Source of the DNA: Phycisphaeraceae bacterium
GTDB lineage: Bacteria; Planctomycetota; Phycisphaerae; Phycisphaerales; Phycisphaeraceae
DNA length: 12,661 nucleotides
Assembly: GCA_028281215.1 (NCBI GenBank)
Contig: JANQKH010000587.1
Span: 1 to 12,661 of the forward strand
Direction: 5' to 3'
Every line of letters begins with the position of its first letter. Positions within the stretch are counted from its first letter, which is position 1. Below, piece after piece: positions 1 through 6,598 of the stretch. The notes beneath the pieces were generated by a model that saw only the letters and a program-made list of their open reading frames with translations, had not been told where the DNA came from and searched no databases. Made by a program: the position numbers and the translations under genes.

Positions 1-196
1 GATCCATATCGACCTGCCCAACCAGCCCGTCGGTCAGATCGCTGCGCGAATCGGCGAGCGTGTCATTCATAACGCGCAACTGATTGTGCAGAATCATGCG
101 CTGGCGGAGCACCTTGGCCAAATCTCTTTGGGCGGCGTCCTCCTCCATCGTGCGCTGCTTGAGAACCGGTTCCAGTTTGAATTGAAATGATGCCAT
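1..196 (-). CDS. fliJ: Flagellar export protein FliJ (N-terminal part, cut by window edge)
   Basis: The reading frame starts at an ATG at 196 and runs off the window at base 1, giving 65 residues that begin MASFQFKLEPVLKQR. This matches the start of FliJ proteins (F-x-L-x-x-VL-x-x-R, then a charged, Ala/Leu-rich coiled-coil helix with EEDAAQRDLAKVLRQR). FliJ is the small coiled-coil stalk of the flagellar type III export ATPase: it sits in the FliI hexamer and contacts the FlhA gate. A good ribosome binding site (AAGGA, about 9 nt before the ATG) supports the start. It follows fliI after a 42-nt gap, the usual fliI-fliJ order. The fragment is short and low in complexity, so the call leans on position as well as on the N-terminal motif. 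Confidence 0.82.
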   Translation of the reverse strand, partial: MASFQFKLEPVLKQRTMEEDAAQRDLAKVLRQRMILHNQLRVMNDTLADSRSDLTDGLVGQVDMD

Positions 197-238
197 GGTT
201 TGCATCCTTGCTTGACATCGGCGTCCTTGATTTCATCG

Positions 239-1639
239 TCAGGATCGAGCCGGTTGCGCCATCGGTTGGCTTTGTTGTTGCTGGAGTCGTTGCAATTGCT
301 GCGCCAGATTGGTTTTGACGCCTTGGATATTCTGAATCAGTGCGAGCAGCATGCGTTTGGCAGTATTGAAATCGGCTTTGCCTTTCACGTCACCGGCGCC
401 TTGCCGCAACAATTGGTCAATCGCCGACTTGGTGGCGATGGCGAGGTCGTAATCAGGATTGCTCCCGGCCGCGTAGGCACCGATGTTGAGCAAGTCTTCC
501 ACTTCGCGGTAGTGATGCACGAGTCGCAACACCTCCCGCCGCGCCTCTTGGTGTTGAACATCGGTCACATCGTTAGCGACACGGCTGATGGACGTGAGGA
601 CATCAATAGCGGGCCAGTGCCCTTCGTTGGCGAGTTTCTGGCTCAGTTGAATATGACCGTCGAGAATGCCGCGCGCGGCGTCAGAGATCGGATCGGTCAG
701 TTCGTCACCCTCAACCAACACGGCATACAACCCGGTGATCGAACCGCGCGATGTACGACCGCAACGTTCCAACAAGCCGGGCAACATTGAAAAAACACTC
801 GGCGGAAACCCTTTGGTCGCAGGTGGTTCACCTGCAGCGAGCCCCACCTGCCGTTGTGCTTGGCAGTATCGTGTCACCGAATCAATCAGCAGCAACACGT
901 CTTTACCCTCGTCACGAAAATGCTCGGCTACCGCGGTCGCAACGTTCGCGGCGCGAATGCGCAGCAACGGCGATTCGTCGCCCGTGGCGCAGACGACAAC
1001 GCTCTGTTTGAGGCCTTCTTCGCCCAGTTGTTGATCGACAAAGTCGCGCACTTCCCGACCGCGCTCACCGACCAGACCGATGACCGTCACGTCGGCTGAG
1101 GTGTGTTTGGCCATGGTGGCCAGCAGCGTGCTCTTTCCCAAGCCGGGCAGCGCAAAGACACCCAGGCGTTGGCCGCGCCCGACCGACAGCAACCCATCCA
1201 CCGCGCGGACGCCTGTCGCCAGCGGTTGATTGATCGGCGGACGGTCCATCGGATCGATAGGCGCGCCGGCGAGTGGCTGGGGGATGACATCGGTCAACGG
1301 TCCCAAGCCGTCGATCGGTTCACCCATCGCATTGATGACGCGACCGAGCAGTTGCCGACCGGCGGGAACATACTGATAGAACTGCTGTGCAGTGACGCGA
1401 TCCCCACGACGAATGCCGGTCATGGCACCAAGCGGCATCACGACGGTGTAGTCTTGATCGAATCCGATCACTTCGCCCGCCGAAAGGCCAGCGCGGGAAT
1501 CAATGGCCACCGAAGCGCCGACCGGCACAGGCAGGTCCGCGACGCGAACCGCTAACCCGCGCGATTCAATCACCGTGCCGCGCATGGCAACGGGGCAAGT
1601 CTGCTCCAGCAATTGAATTTGTTCGGTGAACAGCGGCAT
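239..1639 (-). CDS. fliI: Flagellum-specific ATPase FliI
   Basis: 466 residues, the usual FliI length plus a Gln-rich tail. FliI is the hexameric ATPase of the flagellar type III export apparatus on the cytoplasmic face of the basal body. Visible signatures are the Walker A loop at residues 163-171 (ALPGLGKST), the catalytic-glutamate motif GLVGERGREV (E192), Walker B ending in LLLID at 249-253, and the F1/T3SS ATPase stretch AAGEPPATKGFPPSVF at 268-283. The P-loop reads ALPGLGKS where most FliI proteins have AGSGVGKS. It still fits [AG]xxxxGK[ST]. The last ~20 residues are Gln-rich and probably disordered. The ATG at 1639 lies 4 nt after the fliH stop and has no clear Shine-Dalgarno, so translation is probably coupled to fliH. 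The neighbours fliH and fliJ separate it from the F1 beta subunit and from Rho. Confidence 0.97.
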   Translation of the reverse strand: MPLFTEQIQLLEQTCPVAMRGTVIESRGLAVRVADLPVPVGASVAIDSRAGLSAGEVIGFDQDYTVVMPLGAMTGIRRGDRVTAQQFYQYVPAGRQLLGRVINAMGEPIDGLGPLTDVIPQPLAGAPIDPMDRPPINQPLATGVRAVDGLLSVGRGQRLGVFALPGLGKSTLLATMAKHTSADVTVIGLVGERGREVRDFVDQQLGEEGLKQSVVVCATGDESPLLRIRAANVATAVAEHFRDEGKDVLLLIDSVTRYCQAQRQVGLAAGEPPATKGFPPSVFSMLPGLLERCGRTSRGSITGLYAVLVEGDELTDPISDAARGILDGHIQLSQKLANEGHWPAIDVLTSISRVANDVTDVQHQEARREVLRLVHHYREVEDLLNIGAYAAGSNPDYDLAIATKSAIDQLLRQGAGDVKGKADFNTAKRMLLALIQNIQGVKTNLAQQLQRLQQQQSQPMAQPARS

Positions 1640-1643
1640 TGTT

Positions 1644-2444
1644 TTATTGGGATTCCGATTCGGCGCCTGGCGCTTCCGTCTGATTCAAGCCAGTGGGGCC
1701 TGCGAAGTCTGCGGCGCCAGTTGGTTCGTTCACGGACACTTGGTTTCGATCGGAGGGAAGAATGGTTTGCACCAGGCGATCCAACTGCGTGTCAACCGTG
1801 GCGTCGATGCGACCTTTGCCGAAATCGATGATGCAACCGCCTGCTGAGACGGCATTGTCATCGTCAACGCGCACACGTTCGAGATGCGAAAGGCCGTGCA
1901 ACAGTTGTGGCATCGCTTCGTCGATAATCGGCCGATCGGCTGGATTCACTCTGATGGTGACGTTGCACGGCTTGAGCACATAGCTCAACGACTCCGCAAG
2001 TTGATGTACGACAACGGTCGGGTCCATGTCGACCACACGATGGACAACCTTCTCACCGAAGATGGCGCCCATGCGCAGGATGGCCTGTTTGCCTTCGGTT
2101 TCCATCGCTTCGCGTTGCGCGTTCCATTGGGCGAATTCGCGCTGCCAGGTTTCCGAAAGCTGTTCCAACTGCCGGCGATGTTCGGCCAGCGCCTCGGCAT
2201 GGCCTTTCTCACGCCCTTCCGTTGCGCCCTTGGCAAACCCATCTTGATATCCCTGTTCATAGGCTTGCTCGCGCGCCTGATCGGCGATCTGACCGGCTTG
2301 TTGTTTGGCTTGATGGACAATCTTTTCAGCATGCAACTGCGCTGCCTGACGCAACTGGTCAGCCTGACGGCGCAGATCGCCCATATCCAGAACGATGGCG
2401 TCTTTGGTAGCGGAACCTGAGGATTCATTCTTGAGGACGGGCAT
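1644..2444 (-). CDS. fliH: Flagellar assembly protein FliH (export ATPase regulator/stator)
   Basis: 266 residues. FliH dimers bind FliI and tether it to the C-ring and export gate. The N-terminal third is a charged, Ala/Gln-rich coiled coil. It contains a regular run of glycines every fourth residue (G65, G69, G73, G77, G81), the GxxxG repeat known for FliH helices. The C-terminal half resembles the V/A-ATPase E-subunit-like fold: KPCNVTIRVNPADRP at about 158-172, and AGGCIIDFGKGRIDATVDTQLDRL at about 201-224. A tail of ~35 residues rich in Gly, Glu and Ser follows. The ATG at 2444 starts 21 nt after fliG. An AAGGAG lies about 13 nt upstream, a rather long spacing, so coupling to fliG is likely. 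Position between fliG and fliI makes the call firm. Confidence 0.93.
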   Translation of the reverse strand: MPVLKNESSGSATKDAIVLDMGDLRRQADQLRQAAQLHAEKIVHQAKQQAGQIADQAREQAYEQGYQDGFAKGATEGREKGHAEALAEHRRQLEQLSETWQREFAQWNAQREAMETEGKQAILRMGAIFGEKVVHRVVDMDPTVVVHQLAESLSYVLKPCNVTIRVNPADRPIIDEAMPQLLHGLSHLERVRVDDDNAVSAGGCIIDFGKGRIDATVDTQLDRLVQTILPSDRNQVSVNEPTGAADFAGPTGLNQTEAPGAESESQ

Positions 2445-2465
2445 CTTGGCGCGAGCACTCCTTCA

Positions 2466-3494
2466 TCAGACGATCAGATCCTTGTCTCCGCCGCGACCTG
2501 CGATGATGATTTCGCCAGCGTCCTCGAGCCGACGGACGATATCGACGATGCGTTGCTGCGAAGTTTCGACGTCGGTAACGCGGACGGGCCCCATGAATTC
2601 CATGTCTTCCTGGATGAGTTCGGAAGCGCGGGCGGACATGTTGCCGAAAATTTTCTCCTTGAGTTCTTCGCTCGCGGTCTTAAGCGCCAGAGCAAGTTCT
2701 TCGTTATCCACCTCTTTGAGCACAGCTTGAATGCCTTTGTCGTCGACGAGTTTGATGTCTTCGAACACGAACATGAGCCGACGAATCTGTTCCACAAGGT
2801 CGGGGGCTTCGTCTTCGAGGCCTTCCATGATGCTCTTTTCAGTGGTGCGATCCACGAGGTTGAGCACCTCAGCGACGGTATCGATGCCGCCGATTTTTTC
2901 AAACGATTGGCTGAGCACATTGGAAAGGCGCGATTCCAAACCGCGCTCGACCTCGGCGATCACTTCGGGATTGGTTTGATCCATGCTGGCAACCCGCTTG
3001 ACCACTTCGACCTGCTTCGGAACGCTCAATCCAGCGAGAATCTCCGACGCGCGATGGTACGGCATGTGGCTGACAATCAGGGCAATCGTCTGCGGGTGTT
3101 CGTCCTGAATGAATGTCAACAGGTTTTCCGATCCTGCTTTCTGAAGAAATGCGAATGGCGTTTTGCGCACCTGCGTGCTGATGTGCGCGATGATCTTCTC
3201 CGCCTCTTTGGCGTCCATGGTCTTACTCAACAGAGCCTTGGCATAATCCAAACCGCCCTCGTTGACGTACGTGCTGGCGACCACCTGCTGGTAAAACTCA
3301 GTAAGCACCTTGGTGCGAACTTCGCTTTCTATGTCGCCCAACCCGGCAAGTTCGCGCGTGACATCTTCGATGACCTTGGGACCCAGTTGGCCCAACAGCA
3401 TGGACGCGGCGGTTTCATCGATAGACAACAACAGGATTGCCGCCTTGGTGATGCCGCTCAATTCAGTATCCATGTTGATCGTTTTCACAGGCAT
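2466..3494 (-). CDS. fliG: Flagellar motor switch protein FliG
   Basis: 342 residues, normal for FliG. It forms the top of the C-ring, binds FliF, and generates torque against the MotA stator. The N domain begins TKAAILLLSIDETAAS at about 17-32. The middle domain has the EHPQ motif at 132-135. The hinge MFVFEDI is at 241-247. The C-terminal torque helix keeps the charged pattern NMSARASELIQED (286-298), followed by GPVRVTDVE. The residues corresponding to the E. coli torque charges look conserved (R289, E296/D297, R305). Two in-frame starts are possible, ATG at 3494 or the M8 codon at 3473. Neither has a strong ribosome binding site, and I keep the longer one. The gene follows fliF after 27 nt. 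Confidence 0.97.
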   Translation of the reverse strand: MPVKTINMDTELSGITKAAILLLSIDETAASMLLGQLGPKVIEDVTRELAGLGDIESEVRTKVLTEFYQQVVASTYVNEGGLDYAKALLSKTMDAKEAEKIIAHISTQVRKTPFAFLQKAGSENLLTFIQDEHPQTIALIVSHMPYHRASEILAGLSVPKQVEVVKRVASMDQTNPEVIAEVERGLESRLSNVLSQSFEKIGGIDTVAEVLNLVDRTTEKSIMEGLEDEAPDLVEQIRRLMFVFEDIKLVDDKGIQAVLKEVDNEELALALKTASEELKEKIFGNMSARASELIQEDMEFMGPVRVTDVETSQQRIVDIVRRLEDAGEIIIAGRGGDKDLIV

Positions 3495-3521
3495 GTATTT
3501 TCTTCATCAAGGAAACTTCGA

Positions 3522-5162
3522 TTACTCATTGCCCTGCCGCATCCATCGCTGGAACATGGCAGCGGAGGATTCGGGACTTCCATTAACCAGTTCTTCGATC
3601 TGCTCGACAATTTTTCGGGCGCTGATTTCTTCTTCACCCAGTTCAATTCCCGCCAGCGCGCCTTCAAATTCGTCAGCTTCACTGACCATATCCTCGACGT
3701 CCATCGTGGGCGGCACGCCGGCCAACTCCTGGGCAGTGGGTAACGCTTCGGGTTTGGTCGCCTTCTTGACCATGTGGAACATGAGCCCGATGCTAAACAG
3801 CGCGAGTCCGCCAAGCACGGCCGGCTGCATCCAACCACCGCCGACCAGGTTCAATACGCCCCCAGAGTTAGCCGACGCGGTCTTGGCCATCAACGTACTG
3901 GCGTCCATGACCATGTGCGTGGTGACCGATCCCTTGTTGTCACCGGCTTTGACTTGAGGTTCGACCTGCTTGCGAATCTCTTCGAGCGGTCCGTTCTCCG
4001 ACTTGGCAAACGCGAGGATGTCCGCCTCGGTCAGTTCCGCATCCTCACCCTTTTCCTGTTTGAGGAGACTGACGACGTAGCTGCGCGGCACGTTTACTGT
4101 CACGTTGATTTCCTGCGGCAGGTGACCGATCTTCGTAATCAATGCTTCCGAGGACAAAGTGGGTTCATAGAATTCGGATCGCGTTTCTTCAGTTTCCGAC
4201 GACGTGCCGTTCTTGGCACCGGCGACGATGTCTTCCCCAACGTTGGATCGCGGTCCCGGTTCACCGCTGCGTCGGACATCGCTGGTCTTGGTGGACTTGG
4301 AATCTTCGGTCTTGATCGCCTGCTCGGCGTATTCAAACTTGCGAAGATTCTCCATGCGAACGGGGTCAGGCCGCACGTTGACCGCGACGATGATGCCCGG
4401 AACGTAGCGCAACATGTCGCCGATCTTTTCGCGATGAAACTTTTCAAGCTGACCGATTAACATCAGCGCGTCTTCGGACGTGACCATGTCCGGGTCGGCA
4501 ACGCGATGCACTGTACCCGTGGTCGCATTGACCACCGTGACTTCCTGCGGCGTCATCTCCGCCACCGAACCGCTGACCAGGCCGGCGATCGCTTCCACCA
4601 GTTGCTTGTTCATGCGCGTGCCGCCCTGCATAACAACGCTGACAGAGGCAGTCGGCTTCACGTAGGTTCGGCCGAAGCCGGTCGACTCAGGCATGGCGAG
4701 CACGACGTCCGCCGCTTGCACGCCCTTCATTTTCTCCACGACGGCCGACAGGAACTTGCGCTTGGCTTCAACAAACGCCATCTTCGTTTTGGATAGCGGA
4801 TCCCACGCGGACGAGCCGGCGATCATTTCATCGAACGCCTTTGAGGTGTCGGCCACCATGAGGCCGCTCGATTGCAGGTACGAAATCGCCGTAACCTGTT
4901 CATCGTTGGCGACGAGCACCTGCCCGCCTTCCTGCTTCACTTCGATCCCGCGCGACTGAAGGTAGCTTGCCACCTGCGCCGGGTTCTCGCTGGCGAAGGA
5001 TGTGATCGGCACCATCTCCGGCTCGGCGGCGTATTGCACGACCAAGTAGCCGACGAGCACCAGGATGATGACCATCGAGCCGATCAGCAAACGGGTATTG
5101 CCCGGCATCTGCCCGAACTGCGCGTTGATCTGTGTCCAATGTCTTTTGAGAAACTCTGGCAT
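3522..5162 (-). CDS. fliF: Flagellar MS-ring protein FliF
   Basis: 546 residues, the usual FliF size. FliF builds the MS ring in the cytoplasmic membrane and is the assembly base for the rotor and export gate. A first membrane segment lies at about 25-43 and a second at about 446-465, with the periplasmic ring-building domains between them. These include the YscJ/FliF-type region (SYLQSSGLMVADTS, AFVEAKRKFLSAVVEKM, ADVVLAMPES, TASVSVVMQGG). The acidic, Ser/Thr-rich stretch 285-335 corresponds to the variable beta-collar loop. The cytoplasmic tail 508-546 ends in VEQIEELVNGSPESSAAMFQ and a W-M-R motif, the FliG-binding helix. The ATG is preceded by GGAGG at 7 nt spacing, a strong start. It follows fliE after 64 nt. 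Confidence 0.97.
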   Translation of the reverse strand: MPEFLKRHWTQINAQFGQMPGNTRLLIGSMVIILVLVGYLVVQYAAEPEMVPITSFASENPAQVASYLQSRGIEVKQEGGQVLVANDEQVTAISYLQSSGLMVADTSKAFDEMIAGSSAWDPLSKTKMAFVEAKRKFLSAVVEKMKGVQAADVVLAMPESTGFGRTYVKPTASVSVVMQGGTRMNKQLVEAIAGLVSGSVAEMTPQEVTVVNATTGTVHRVADPDMVTSEDALMLIGQLEKFHREKIGDMLRYVPGIIVAVNVRPDPVRMENLRKFEYAEQAIKTEDSKSTKTSDVRRSGEPGPRSNVGEDIVAGAKNGTSSETEETRSEFYEPTLSSEALITKIGHLPQEINVTVNVPRSYVVSLLKQEKGEDAELTEADILAFAKSENGPLEEIRKQVEPQVKAGDNKGSVTTHMVMDASTLMAKTASANSGGVLNLVGGGWMQPAVLGGLALFSIGLMFHMVKKATKPEALPTAQELAGVPPTMDVEDMVSEADEFEGALAGIELGEEEISARKIVEQIEELVNGSPESSAAMFQRWMRQGNE

Positions 5163-5226
5163 CGTTTGGCCTCCATGCCGTCGTTGCCGTGCATCCGTGA
5201 ATGGCGATGTGGATCAGGTCATTCCA

Positions 5227-5538
5227 TCAGACCCGCATCTGTTTCACTTCTTCGTACGCGTCCACCAGTTTGTTGCGAACCTGAAGCAGCATCTGAAATG
5301 CCATGTCCGCTTTCTGCTTGGCCACCAGCACGCTGGCAACATCGTCGCGCTTGCCGGTGCTTAAATCTTCGATCGCCATCTCCGCATCCTGCTGGAGTTG
5401 GTTGACCTGTTCAATGTTGTCCATCAACACCTCTTTGAAACTCGGTCCTTGTTGCGCACCGGCGGCGTTCGGCCCTTGCGGCGCGCCCGGCGCTTTCGGC
5501 GCCCCGGTGTTCGAGATGAGTCCCAAAGGATCAGTCAT
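5227..5538 (-). CDS. fliE: Flagellar hook-basal body complex protein FliE
   Basis: 103 residues from the ATG at 5538. FliE joins the MS ring to the proximal rod and is the first protein exported. The C-terminal two thirds show the family pattern SFKEVLMDNIEQVNQLQ, then DDVASVLVAKQKADMAFQML, ending LVDAYEEVKQMRV, close to the conserved FliE C-terminus. The first ~30 residues are rich in Pro, Gly and Ala and are probably unstructured, as expected of an exported substrate. A TTG two codons upstream (5544) would add two residues. ATG is preferred, although neither start has a clear Shine-Dalgarno. The gene follows flgC after a short gap of 17 nt. Confidence 0.93.
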   Translation of the reverse strand: MTDPLGLISNTGAPKAPGAPQGPNAAGAQQGPSFKEVLMDNIEQVNQLQQDAEMAIEDLSTGKRDDVASVLVAKQKADMAFQMLLQVRNKLVDAYEEVKQMRV

Positions 5539-5555
5539 GTTCAATCGCTACCGTT

Positions 5556-5963
5556 CTACGCAATCAAGCGCAAACTCGTCTGTATCATCGACTTGGTTGC
5601 CTCCGCCGCTGTGATATTTGCCTCGTACGCCCGGCTCGCCTCCAGAGCGCTGATCATTTCAATGGACGGATCGATGTTCGGATACTCCACATACCCCTCT
5701 TCGTCCGCAAACTCATTGCCCGGCTCAAGCTTTTTGCGAAACGGCGACATGTCCAGAGCGATCTCCTGAACGTGCACGCCTTCATCGCGACCGGTGGCTG
5801 GGTCGCCGTGCGCGAACACGGCGATGCGCCGGCGAAACGGGCTGTATTGGCCATCGCTGTCAACCAGCGAATTGCGATTCGCCATGTTCGCCGCGATGAC
5901 CTGCATGCGTGTCCGCTGCGCGACCAAGGCCGATGTCTGAATGTCCAGTGAGCCAAATAACAA
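5556..5963 (-). CDS. flgC: Flagellar basal-body rod protein FlgC
   Basis: 135 residues. FlgC is a proximal-rod subunit in the periplasm, exported by the flagellar type III system without a cleaved signal peptide. The N-terminal helix has the rod signature SALVAQRTRMQVIAANMAN (residues 11-29). The C-terminal helix carries EYPNIDPSIEMISALEASR (93-111) and YEANITAAEATKSM. The middle, about residues 34-75 (DGQYSPFRRRIAVFAHGD and following), is typical of FlgC in style. The start codon is TTG at 5963: a strong GGAGG lies 9 nt upstream, and no ATG or GTG fits the conserved N-terminus. The gene begins 28 nt after flgB. Confidence 0.95.
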   Translation of the reverse strand: MLFGSLDIQTSALVAQRTRMQVIAANMANRNSLVDSDGQYSPFRRRIAVFAHGDPATGRDEGVHVQEIALDMSPFRKKLEPGNEFADEEGYVEYPNIDPSIEMISALEASRAYEANITAAEATKSMIQTSLRLIA

Positions 5964-5976
5964 GCGATAAAACCTC
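5961..5976 (-). promoter_or_regulatory. Ribosome binding site deciding the TTG start of flgC
   Basis: On the minus strand GGAGG is followed by nine bases (TTTTATCGC) and then TTG. This is one of the two strongest Shine-Dalgarno sequences in the flagellar operon (fliF has the other), and it fixes the unusual TTG start of flgC. Confidence 0.75.
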
Positions 5977-5991
5977 CGTGGTGATCAGCGA

Positions 5992-6426
5992 TCAAACCCG
6001 CCCGCTGATAGCCAATTCGATCATCTGAAACTGGTTGCGAACCAACTCGATACTCAGGTTGTGCGCCAGTGTATTTTCCGCCAATCGTTGCATGGTGCGT
6101 TCAAGGTCAACGTTGCTGTGATCATGAAACAGAATGGACTCATGGAGTTCAACCGGCTTGGTTTCCATGCCTTGCTGTTCAAATCGAACCTGATCGGTAT
6201 CGGATAAACGCAATGACCCGCTCGAAGGCGTCGCCGACGAACGCCGCTCATCAATCGCATCCCGCAAGGTGTCCTGGAACGAAGCGGGATCCAAATCCCT
6301 CGCTTTGTAGTAAGGATTGGACAGATTGGCGACGTTGTCCGCCAGCACACGGTGCCGCTGCTCCGTGAACTGAACCACCCGCTCCAATGTGGGCAAGGCG
6401 CCTTTGTCAAACATTCCTTTGATCAT
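5992..6426 (-). CDS. flgB: Flagellar basal-body rod protein FlgB
   Basis: 144 residues, first gene of the operon. FlgB is a proximal-rod subunit that contacts FliE. The N-terminal helix has LERVVQFTEQRHRVLADNVA followed by N-L-S-N-P-Y-Y-K-A-R-D-L, the standard FlgB pattern. The C-terminal helix has RTMQRLAENTLAHNLSIELV, ending in a run that matches other FlgB proteins. The central part, about 60-100, is variable and Ser-rich. The ATG at 6426 has only a weak Shine-Dalgarno (GAAAG, 8 nt upstream), and that site lies in a small leader hairpin. A sigma-54 promoter lies about 45 nt upstream, so this gene's expression is probably controlled by the two-component system encoded upstream. Confidence 0.95.
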   Translation of the reverse strand: MIKGMFDKGALPTLERVVQFTEQRHRVLADNVANLSNPYYKARDLDPASFQDTLRDAIDERRSSATPSSGSLRLSDTDQVRFEQQGMETKPVELHESILFHDHSNVDLERTMQRLAENTLAHNLSIELVRNQFQMIELAISGRV

Positions 6427-6435
6427 GCTGCACGC

Positions 6436-6452
6436 TTTCGAGTCAATCGAAA
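6436..6452 (-). other. Small hairpin in the flgB leader, over the putative ribosome binding site
   Basis: TTTCGA-TTGAC-TCGAAA is a perfect 6-bp stem with a 5-nt loop on the minus strand, ending 10 nt before the flgB ATG. Its 3' arm contains most of the only Shine-Dalgarno-like bases (GAAAG). It could dampen flgB translation, or it could be chance in an AT-richer leader. Confidence 0.4.
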
Positions 6453-6468
6453 CTTCAAACTCAATCGA
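6443..6468 (-). repeat. Direct repeat TCGATTGA x2 around the predicted flgB transcription start
   Basis: The octamer TCGATTGA occurs at 6468-6461 and again at 6450-6443 on the minus strand, 18 bp apart. The first copy touches the -12 element and the second lies just inside the predicted transcript. It is a possible regulator site. The function is unknown. Confidence 0.45.
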
Positions 6469-6483
6469 GCAATCCCGATGCCA
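6468..6483 (-). promoter_or_regulatory. Sigma-54 (-24/-12) promoter of the flgB operon
   Basis: The minus strand reads TGGCATCGGGATTGCT. It matches the sigma-54 consensus TGGCAC-N5-TTGCW at every position but one, and the invariant GG (-24) and GC (-12) are exactly 10 nt apart. Transcription should start about 12 nt after the GC, near 6457, leaving a leader of about 30 nt before flgB. The gene directly upstream encodes a sigma-54 activator with an intact GAFTGA loop, which makes function very likely. Confidence 0.82.
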
Positions 6484-6494
6484 CGCCGTTGTGA

Positions 6495-6518
6495 TTCCAA
6501 TTGATGTGACACTTGGAA
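6495..6518 (-). promoter_or_regulatory. Inverted repeat upstream of the sigma-54 promoter (candidate operator)
   Basis: TTCCAA and TTGGAA form a perfect 6-bp dyad with a 12-nt spacer. It is centred about 24 bp upstream of the -24 GG. It could be a regulator site. The position is close for a sigma-54 activator site, which usually lies 80-150 bp upstream. Confidence 0.3.
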
Positions 6519-6555
6519 CTTAGGTTTCATGTCTATTGCCACGCATTGAACAGGC

Positions 6556-6593
6556 CGCGCAAATCATGCGCGAGGCCTCGACTTTCTTGCGCG
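6556..6593 (-). promoter_or_regulatory. Nested inverted repeat just after the activator gene (candidate activator site or weak terminator)
   Basis: On the minus strand CGCGCAA and TTGCGCG form a perfect 7-bp dyad with a 24-nt spacer. A second palindrome, CGAGGCCTCG, sits almost exactly at its centre. The centre lies about 118 bp upstream of the predicted flgB transcription start, the classic range for an NtrC-type activator site. It also follows the activator stop codon immediately, and the same bases can form a stem, but there is no U-tract after it, which argues against an intrinsic terminator. Confidence 0.4.
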
Positions 6594-6598
6594 AATTG

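Noticed and set aside
2553..3743. Long plus-strand open frame (396 codons) opposite fliG and fliF
   Set aside because: Its composition is that of an antisense shadow of fliG and fliF, and it has no family resemblance.
6494..6507. IHF-like site (ATCAA...) between the distal dyad and the sigma-54 promoter
   Set aside because: The 3' half of the consensus (TTR) is missing, so the match is not better than chance.
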